Below, one piece after another: positions 1-4,589 of a DNA stretch of 5,385 nt. How positions within the stretch are numbered: the stretch's first letter is position 1; the number at the start of each line of letters is the position of its first letter. Made by a program: the position numbers and the translations under genes. Below the pieces are notes generated by a model that was not told where the DNA came from, did not search any database, and was given only the letters and a program-made list of their open reading frames with translations. This DNA comes from Planctomycetota bacterium (GTDB lineage: Bacteria; Planctomycetota; Phycisphaerae; WQYP01): NCBI GenBank assembly GCA_021818565.1, contig JAKATV010000540.1:1-5385 (forward strand), in the 5' to 3' direction.

Positions 1-2201
1 TGAACCGGTTTGCCTTCGCGATCCACATTCATGGCCCCATCACATTCCGGATAACGTGAACAGGAAAGGAACATTTTGCCGCGCTTGGAAAGCCGGTACG
101 CCATCATGGCACCACACTTCTGGCATTTGTATTCCGAAGGGGTGGCTTCGGCGCGGGCGTGGGTCATGCGGGTTTCCGCGGTGGCTAAATCCTTGGCCAG
201 CGGCTCATAGAATTCACGAATGACTTCCACCCAATTTTTGTGCGCCTCTTCAACGCCGTCGAGTTCCTCTTCAATGCGTCGGGTAAATCCCAATTCCATT
301 AAATCAGGAAATCCTTCAATGAGTTTTTCGGTCACTTTAATTCCCAAGTCAGATGCGAAGAACCGCCGATCGCGCAGCAGCACGTAATTCCGATCTTGAA
401 TGGTTTGAATAATCGACGCGTAGGTGCTGGGCCGCCCGATACCTTCGGTTTCCAGGGCCTTTACCAAGCTGGCTTCGGTAAACCGCGGCGGTGGGCTGGT
501 AAAATGCTGCGTGGGAGTAAGATCCAACGGGGCCACGCGCTGCTGCTGGGCCAATGCCGGCAATACCTGGTCGTCATTGCGCGACCAGACCCCCGCCACG
601 CGGGTAAAGCCGTCAAATTTCAGGGATCGACCGGTGGCCTTAAATAATGGCAGACGGTCGGCATCAACGGAAGCGTTTCCAGCGGGTCGGCATTCAATGA
701 TCGCCTCGGTGACCAACCATTGGGCGGGCATCATCTGACAGGCGATAAATCGTTTCCAGATCAGATCATATAAGCGGAATTGTTCATCATTAAGGGCCAT
801 GCGTACATCGGCCGGTGTGAGGGTCGCATCCGTGGGGCGGATGGCCTCATGGGCTTCCTGAGCTCCGGCCCGTGAGGAATAAAAATTGGGCTTTTCGGGC
901 AGATATTGCGGCCCAAAAGCATTTTCAATATAACCGCGGGCCATTTTTAAGGCATCGGCACTGATGTTCTGCGAGTCCGTACGCATGTAGGTAATTAAAC
1001 CTACCGCGCCCTGGCCCGGCAGTTCCACGCCTTCATACAGTTGCTGGGCAATGCGCATGGTGCGCTGGGCACCAAAACCCATTTGGTTACTGGCCGCCTG
1101 TTGCAACGTGCTGGTGCTGAACGGGCCGGGCGGACGAGAAGTGGACGGCTTGGTAACCAATGAACGCACGCGAAATTCCGGTGCGCCAGGCCCCACCGGC
1201 GGAACCACGCCGGAAACTGTCGTGAGTTTTTGGGCAGCACCCTTATTGGGAATGCCGCGCGGGCCATTGGTGCCGTCGTTATCAACGGTTGCAATTTCCA
1301 CTTGCCGCAAACCCACCGCGGTCGCAGCGCGCTGGGCATCTGATACGTTCTTCGGATCAAATTTTTTGCCTTCAAATTCCACCAATTGTGCTTTGAAGGC
1401 CTGGTTTTCGGTAAGCCATTGGCGTTTTTCCGCGCCGGACGGCCCGGCGGCCGGGGCTGAATCCGTACCGTCGTCAGCATCTTCTTCATCCGGTACCGAC
1501 AAAAATTCCCGCCACTGGCGGACCAGAGCATCGGCCCCCTTTAGCTCAGTAGTGAAAACGGCCTGAAGTTTCCAATATTCATCCGGAAGAAAGGCATTGA
1601 TGTCCCGCTCACGATCCACAATGAGTTTTACCGCAACACTTTGCACCCGTCCGGCGGACAATCCGCGCGCCACCTTTTTCCACAGCAGCGGCGAAACTTT
1701 ATAGCCCACAAGCCGGTCAAGAATGCGCCGCGCCTGTTGGGCATTTACCTTGTCCAGATTAATCAGCCGCGGATTTTCAAATGCCTTGAGAATGGCGGCT
1801 TTGGTAATTTCGTTGAACACCACGCGTTTGACGGCACGTTGATCCAGATTTAACGCCTGGCTTAAATGCCACGCAATGGCCTCTCCTTCACGGTCCAAAT
1901 CTGTTGCCAGATATACTTCATCCACTGATCGCACGATGGATTTCAATTCACTGACAAGTTTTTTACGGCTGGATAGCACTTCGTATGTGGGTTCAAATTC
2001 CTTTTCGATGTCCACGCCGATGCCCTTTTCCGGCAAATCACGGACATGCCCCATGGAGGCCTTGACCGTGTACGCCGAACCAAGGTATTTGTTAATCGTT
2101 TTGGCCTTAGCCGGAGATTCCACAATCACCAGCGCCATGCCGCTTTTTTTTATCGCTTTTGCCACTCGTCGTTTCCAATCCTTAAAACTTACTTTGCTCA
2201 T
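1..2201 (-). CDS. topA: DNA topoisomerase I (type IA), C-terminus cut off by the window edge
   Basis: This type IA topoisomerase relaxes negatively supercoiled DNA by cutting one strand through a 5'-phosphotyrosine. The frame is open for 733 codons without a stop and runs off the left edge. The N-terminal TOPRIM domain shows VIVESPAKAK (catalytic Glu28) and the metal-binding TDLDREGE (Asp101, Asp103, Glu105). GLSAGRVQSVAVKLI follows, then STSTLQQAAS near 362-371 and ITYMRTDS with the catalytic Tyr405. EAHEAIRPTD and EGIGRPSTYASII follow. A C-terminal zinc ribbon has Cys693, Cys696, Cys714 and Cys720. An acidic stretch (238-247) and a Gly/Pro-rich stretch (about 307-343) look like insertions relative to E. 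coli TopA. The first ATG (2201) adds 21 basic residues before the usual MALVIVES start, so Met22 (2138) is an alternative start; neither has a strong Shine-Dalgarno. An in-frame stop at 2229-2231 limits further extension. Identity is very secure. Confidence 0.97.
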   Translation of the reverse strand, partial: MSKVSFKDWKRRVAKAIKKSGMALVIVESPAKAKTINKYLGSAYTVKASMGHVRDLPEKGIGVDIEKEFEPTYEVLSSRKKLVSELKSIVRSVDEVYLATDLDREGEAIAWHLSQALNLDQRAVKRVVFNEITKAAILKAFENPRLINLDKVNAQQARRILDRLVGYKVSPLLWKKVARGLSAGRVQSVAVKLIVDRERDINAFLPDEYWKLQAVFTTELKGADALVRQWREFLSVPDEEDADDGTDSAPAAGPSGAEKRQWLTENQAFKAQLVEFEGKKFDPKNVSDAQRAATAVGLRQVEIATVDNDGTNGPRGIPNKGAAQKLTTVSGVVPPVGPGAPEFRVRSLVTKPSTSRPPGPFSTSTLQQAASNQMGFGAQRTMRIAQQLYEGVELPGQGAVGLITYMRTDSQNISADALKMARGYIENAFGPQYLPEKPNFYSSRAGAQEAHEAIRPTDATLTPADVRMALNDEQFRLYDLIWKRFIACQMMPAQWLVTEAIIECRPAGNASVDADRLPLFKATGRSLKFDGFTRVAGVWSRNDDQVLPALAQQQRVAPLDLTPTQHFTSPPPRFTEASLVKALETEGIGRPSTYASIIQTIQDRNYVLLRDRRFFASDLGIKVTEKLIEGFPDLMELGFTRRIEEELDGVEEAHKNWVEVIREFYEPLAKDLATAETRMTHARAEATPSEYKCQKCGAMMAYRLSKRGKMFLSCSRYPECDGAMNVDREGKPV

Positions 2202-2377
2202 CGGGCTTTCGCCGACTCCCGACTTTCCCTACGCCCATATTACGGATTATTTCCCAATCCGCAGCGCAATCCCACCGTGCAACGTCGGCTTTCCGAGGGC
2301 TTTGCGTCCAATATTTATCACAAGCTGCTATAGAAAAGCAAATTAATTCGCAATAACAAATCCGCTTTTCTCCTTGG

Positions 2378-2407
2378 ATTGTGCCCCTTTTACGTACACT
2401 ATGTCAA
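2378..2407 (-). promoter_or_regulatory. Weak candidate sigma-70-type promoter for topA
   Basis: On the minus strand a perfect -35 hexamer TTGACA (2402-2407) is followed after 18 bases by CACAAT (2378-2383), which matches 4 of 6 positions of TATAAT. Transcription from it would give a topA leader of roughly 170 bases. The -10 box is poor and other AT-rich hexamers lie closer to the gene, so this is only a candidate. Confidence 0.25.
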
Positions 2408-2542
2408 TGCGTAAATGATGGGCAGACAACACCTTATAACACGATTTCAGGATGACAATCAGCGGCTTTTTACCTTGGACATGCCATCTTCACCCGTTTC
2501 TTACCGTCCCAAAACATAACATTATCATCGCAAGTTCACAAT

Positions 2543-2598
2543 ATGTTGCATCGGATCCACTGGTTTGTCCCTGCGAGGGCTTTTATAGGATGCTGCAT
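2543..2598. repeat. Pair of ATGYTGCAT elements upstream of the sigma-54 promoter
   Basis: ATGTTGCAT (2543-2551) and ATGCTGCAT (2590-2598) differ at one base. The second is a perfect palindrome around its central T. Their centres are 47 bp apart, about 4.5 helical turns, and lie near -101 and -54 relative to the start predicted from the sigma-54 promoter. Sigma-54 promoters need an AAA+ activator bound upstream, so these are candidate activator sites. The sites are short and a chance pair is possible. Confidence 0.35.
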
Positions 2599-2615
2599 AA
2601 TATCGCGGAATATTA
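2598..2615. promoter_or_regulatory. AT-rich palindrome (6-6-6) abutting the sigma-54 promoter
   Basis: TAATAT (2598-2603) and ATATTA (2610-2615) are perfect inverted arms around CGCGGA. The palindrome ends five bases before the -24 element. It could be a binding site for a regulator or a bending protein, but the AT-rich arms make chance occurrence plausible. Confidence 0.35.
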
Positions 2616-2620
2616 ATCTT

Positions 2621-2637
2621 TTGGCACATATTTTGCA
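2621..2637 (+). promoter_or_regulatory. Sigma-54 (RpoN) -24/-12 promoter
   Basis: TTGGCAC (2621-2627), five bases, then TTGCA (2633-2637) matches the RpoN consensus YTGGCACG-N4-TTGCW at every conserved position except the G after CAC. The GG at 2623-2624 and the GC at 2635-2636 are exactly 12 bases apart, the spacing that RpoN holoenzyme requires. Transcription would start near 2648, giving a leader of about 107 bases before the ATG at 2755. RpoN promoters are silent without an ATP-hydrolysing enhancer-binding protein, so the downstream gene is expected to respond to a specific signal. Confidence 0.75.
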
Positions 2638-2677
2638 GTGTAACCTGCCGATGTGAAAAGAAGATTTAGATTTTTTT

Positions 2678-2689
2678 ACACCGAGGTGT
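2678..2689 (+). other. Short palindrome in the leader of the isochorismatase-fold gene
   Basis: ACACC-GA-GGTGT is a perfect 12-base palindrome about 30 bases downstream of the predicted sigma-54 start. In RNA it could fold only as a four-base-pair hairpin with a CGAG loop; as DNA it could be a protein site. No function is assigned. Confidence 0.3.
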
Positions 2690-2726
2690 GTTAACGTGCG
2701 TATAGTTCCATAGAGACCCGCAAGCT

Positions 2727-2743
2727 GCCCGTCCTGAACGGGC
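2727..2743 (+). other. Hairpin immediately upstream of the ribosome binding site
   Basis: GCCCGT (2727-2732) and ACGGGC (2738-2743) form a perfect six-base-pair GC-rich stem around a five-base loop. The stem ends one base before the AGGAGG ribosome binding site. It has no U-tract, so it is not a classical terminator. It might protect the 5' end of the message, keep the binding site unpaired, or bind a regulator. I do not recognise it as part of a known riboswitch class. Confidence 0.4.
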
Positions 2744-2744
2744 G

Positions 2745-2750
2745 AGGAGG
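2745..2750 (+). promoter_or_regulatory. Strong ribosome binding site (AGGAGG)
   Basis: AGGAGG sits four bases before the ATG at 2755, fixing the start of the isochorismatase-fold gene. The same motif and the same short spacing occur at the VOC gene in this window, which supports both starts. Confidence 0.8.
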
Positions 2751-2754
2751 TTTT

Positions 2755-3495
2755 ATGAATGGCCCCCATGGCCCCGCAATTTTGGATTTGAACACGCAGG
2801 GCGATCTGCTAAACCCCAATGGCCTGTATCGCCTGCAAGATTCAGAGGCAATTGCCTCCAACATCAAACGCTTATTCAGCTTTCTAAGATCAATTCGCTG
2901 TGCGGTGGTCAGCACCCGGTTGCACCATACCATTATGCCGGACCGCTCGGCACCCCATTGCGTGTGTACGCCGGGAAACCCCGGCTATAACAAACTTTCA
3001 TTTACCTTGCTGCCGCAGCGTATTGAAATGCCGGTTGACTGCGGTACTGATCTGCCCGTGCAGACTTTTCATGACGCGCAACAATATATTTTCGATCTCC
3101 CGGATCCCAATCCCTTTGATTCTCCCCGACTTGATCGCCTGTTATCAGAAACCGAGACCAATACCTGGCTGATCATCGGCGGGCCGCTGGAATCTTCTGT
3201 GCGCATGGCTGTTATGGGACTTTTACAGCGCCGCAAGGAAGTGGCAATTGTTAAGGATTGCATGGGCCAGCGTGATCCGTATGAAGCCGAGATGGCCATG
3301 CGGCAGGTGGAAAGTAAAAATATTCAGTGGCTGACGGTCGATGAAGTTATTGAGCGCTGCAGCCGCAAGCCGGTGCGACGATCACGCCTCCTGGCTCGAG
3401 TGGCACACCGTACACGCCCGGCCGGCGGGTCTGTCGCCGCAAGTTACCGCGGACGCTCGCGAGTCGTTAGTAATTCCTACCACCTGCGCGATTAA
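2755..3495 (+). CDS. Isochorismatase-fold (cysteine hydrolase-like) protein, probably catalytically altered
   Basis: The 246-residue protein has the layout of the isochorismatase/nicotinamidase superfamily. An N-terminal strand ILDLNTQGD (residues 9-17) comes first, then VVSTRLHH (51-58), a PHCVCTPG motif (67-74), and NPFDSPRLDRLL (119-130). The core strand-helix IIGGPLESSVRMAVMGLL follows (140-157), then VAIVKDCMG (163-171). The usual catalytic triad is Asp-Lys-Cys. Asp11 may remain, but the Cys position reads Ser148 (LESSV where active members have xxxCV), and the Lys position before the NPF motif appears to be Leu115. The metal-ligand Asp of TxDxH reads Leu56, while His58 and His68 remain. 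It may therefore be a pseudoenzyme or have different chemistry; this rests on a remembered alignment. After about residue 202 comes an Arg-rich tail that the fold does not need. The gene is monocistronic, with a sigma-54 promoter upstream and a convergent VOC gene downstream. Substrate is unknown. Confidence 0.8.
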   Translation: MNGPHGPAILDLNTQGDLLNPNGLYRLQDSEAIASNIKRLFSFLRSIRCAVVSTRLHHTIMPDRSAPHCVCTPGNPGYNKLSFTLLPQRIEMPVDCGTDLPVQTFHDAQQYIFDLPDPNPFDSPRLDRLLSETETNTWLIIGGPLESSVRMAVMGLLQRRKEVAIVKDCMGQRDPYEAEMAMRQVESKNIQWLTVDEVIERCSRKPVRRSRLLARVAHRTRPAGGSVAASYRGRSRVVSNSYHLRD

Positions 3496-3516
3496 CCTGA
3501 TAAACCACAGACACCA

Positions 3517-3535
3517 CGGCCTGTCTGTCAGGCCG
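3517..3535. terminator. Hairpin between convergent genes, possible bidirectional terminator
   Basis: CGGCCTG (3517-3523) and CAGGCCG (3529-3535) form a perfect seven-base-pair stem with a TCTGT loop. It sits in the 54-base gap between the convergent stops of the isochorismatase-fold and VOC genes. Neither strand has a T-run after the stem, so it is not a classical intrinsic terminator. Its placement is the main reason for the call. Confidence 0.45.
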
Positions 3536-3549
3536 CTGCCAGGGCGAGG

Positions 3550-4398
3550 TCAGGGCGACGTAAGTACCAGGGCATTACCGGATGGATCGCGCAATATCAG
3601 CGTGGAATCGGTGCGTACCATCGGTATATTTTCACGCTTTACAGCGGCCTCAATACGATTCCATAGTTGCTTGTCCGGAACTGTAATAGCCACTTGGCTT
3701 AATCCTTGCGCTCCGGATGGAGCGGGCGGGCGACCCAGGCTTTCCCAAGTATTAATACCAATATGATGGTGATAACCATGATAAGAGAGAAATGCGGCTG
3801 AATGTCCAAAACGCAACTGCAGGTCCATGGCCAGAACATCTCGATAAAATATTTCCGCCGCAGCTAAATCAGATACACGAAAATGCACATGCCCCAAAAT
3901 TGTCCCCGCCGGCAGCTCCGGCGTAATTGCTTCGTGCGGCCCCAGCTCGGCCAACAGACCAGTAAAATCCAGAGGATTACTGGCCATGGACAATTGTCCG
4001 TTCGCCCGTGGCCACTGATGCTCCGGGCGGTCTCGATATATCTCTATGCCGTTACCTTCAGGATCGGCCAGATACAGCGCCTCACTAACCAGATGATCAG
4101 CGGCCCCCTGCAGCGACACCCCGTTTTGTATCAGATGGCGCAAGTGCATGGCCAAAGCGGCACGCGATGGCAGCAGAATCGCGAAATGATATAAACCCGT
4201 TGTCCGGCCCGCAGGCTTTGCCTGAGGGTTTTCCTTGAGTATCAGCAAGGGGCGATCGCCCACCGCAAATACCGCGGTATTGGCGGCAGACGGAAGAAGT
4301 TTTAATCCAATATTGCGCTGATAGAAGTCCACCATTAGCGCAAGATCCCGCACCGTAAGTCCGACGAGACCCAACACCGTTTTATTATCAACCGCCAT
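3550..4398 (-). CDS. VOC family protein, CatE/YfiE-like (putative catechol 2,3-dioxygenase)
   Basis: This 282-residue protein has two tandem vicinal-oxygen-chelate (glyoxalase/bleomycin-resistance/dioxygenase) modules, about residues 7-125 and 165-282. Its length and motifs resemble Bacillus CatE (YfiE): GLYHFAILLP (68-77), VSEALYLADPEGNGIEIY (104-121), GHVHFRVSDL (169-178) and GYHHHIGINTW (208-218). Likely metal ligands are among His71, Glu119, His172 and His210-212. The second module ends in DPSGNALVL, with Val278 where many extradiol dioxygenases have Glu, so the metal site is not that of BphC-type enzymes. If it is CatE-like it would open catechol rings using Fe(II) in the cytoplasm; another VOC activity is possible. 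The ATG at 4398 is chosen because AGGAGG lies four bases upstream. A TTG at 4413 is in frame, but the ribosome binding site would then fall inside the gene. A promoter and palindrome precede it. Family is secure, exact reaction is not. Confidence 0.9.
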   Translation of the reverse strand: MAVDNKTVLGLVGLTVRDLALMVDFYQRNIGLKLLPSAANTAVFAVGDRPLLILKENPQAKPAGRTTGLYHFAILLPSRAALAMHLRHLIQNGVSLQGAADHLVSEALYLADPEGNGIEIYRDRPEHQWPRANGQLSMASNPLDFTGLLAELGPHEAITPELPAGTILGHVHFRVSDLAAAEIFYRDVLAMDLQLRFGHSAAFLSYHGYHHHIGINTWESLGRPPAPSGAQGLSQVAITVPDKQLWNRIEAAVKRENIPMVRTDSTLILRDPSGNALVLTSP

Positions 4399-4402
4399 AT
4401 TG

Positions 4403-4408
4403 CCTCCT
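4403..4408 (-). promoter_or_regulatory. Ribosome binding site deciding the VOC gene start
   Basis: On the minus strand AGGAGG is followed by CAAT and then ATG (4398). It lies downstream of the in-frame TTG at 4413 and so argues against that longer start. Confidence 0.8.
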
Positions 4409-4416
4409 GACAATAC

Positions 4417-4430
4417 GTTTACATATAAAC
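4417..4430. promoter_or_regulatory. Operator-like palindrome at the VOC gene transcription start
   Basis: GTTTA (4417-4421) and TAAAC (4426-4430) are perfect inverted arms around CATA. The palindrome lies just downstream of the start expected from the adjacent promoter, where a bound repressor would block transcription. Bacillus catE is repressed by a dedicated regulator, so a local operator would fit, but no regulator gene is in the window. Confidence 0.35.
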
Positions 4431-4437
4431 TAAATAC

Positions 4438-4465
4438 ATCATAGGCAGTCTCAGCAGATAATCAA
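4438..4465 (-). promoter_or_regulatory. Candidate sigma-70-type promoter of the VOC gene
   Basis: On the minus strand TTGATT (4460-4465) and TATGAT (4438-4443) are 16 bases apart. They match TTGACA at four positions and TATAAT at five. Transcription would start near 4431, giving a leader of about 33 bases that contains the ribosome binding site. Confidence 0.45.
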
Positions 4466-4552
4466 ATGCGGTAGCGAAATGAAAACCAGTTACCCCAGCG
4501 TTGGAGGGGCCATCCACAGCGTCTGGTTTCGCCCAAGCTCCAGCGTAATTAG

Positions 4553-4589
4553 AGCCGGCGCAGAAATTGCGTAGCAAATTAATCCGGCT
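4553..4589 (-). terminator. Weak inverted repeat just after the protease stop codon
   Basis: AGCCGG (4553-4558) and CCGGCT (4584-4589) are perfect inverted arms, with a small inner TTGC/GCAA pairing. The repeat overlaps the last base of the protease stop codon. It could help end transcription of the minus-strand protease gene, but the long interior and absence of a T-run make this weak. Confidence 0.25.

Larger units (their letters stand above)
2202..2754. other. Divergent intergenic region between topA and the isochorismatase-fold gene
   Basis: I see no convincing gene in these 553 bases. The right half is AT-rich and holds the sigma-54 promoter, the paired ATGYTGCAT elements and a 6-6-6 palindrome, listed separately. 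The left part would carry the topA promoter and leader. It includes an inverted repeat CGGATT (2243-2248) / AATCCG (2256-2261) inside the presumed topA leader. Open frames crossing the region have no ribosome binding site or recognisable protein features. Confidence 0.8.

Noticed and set aside
1051..1566. Plus-strand 171-codon open frame opposite topA
   Set aside because: It is fully antisense to the verified topA frame, and its low-complexity translation is what a shadow frame would give.
1876..2346. Plus-strand 156-codon open frame antisense to topA
   Set aside because: It lies mostly opposite the strongly conserved TopA TOPRIM domain, has no ribosome binding site that I can see, and its translation has no recognisable domain.
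2302..2368. Short minus-strand leader peptide with a TTG start after AAGGAG upstream of topA
   Set aside because: It would be about 13 codons with a rare start codon and no conserved feature; chance is the simpler explanation.
2648..2754. Known riboswitch in the isochorismatase-fold gene leader
   Set aside because: The short hairpins do not match the conserved cores of riboswitch classes I can recall, including the fluoride class.
2536..2769. Minus-strand 77-codon open frame across the sigma-54 region
   Set aside because: It covers the promoter, leader and start of the isochorismatase-fold gene on the opposite strand and has no ribosome binding site or domain.
3341..3766. Plus-strand 141-codon open frame running from the isochorismatase-fold gene into the VOC gene
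   Set aside because: Its second half is antisense to the VOC coding sequence and it has no ribosome binding site. Its first part was kept only as a possible frameshift reading of the isochorismatase tail.
4399..4413. TTG at 4413 as the VOC gene start
   Set aside because: The AGGAGG ribosome binding site lies inside this five-codon extension and is correctly placed for the ATG at 4398.
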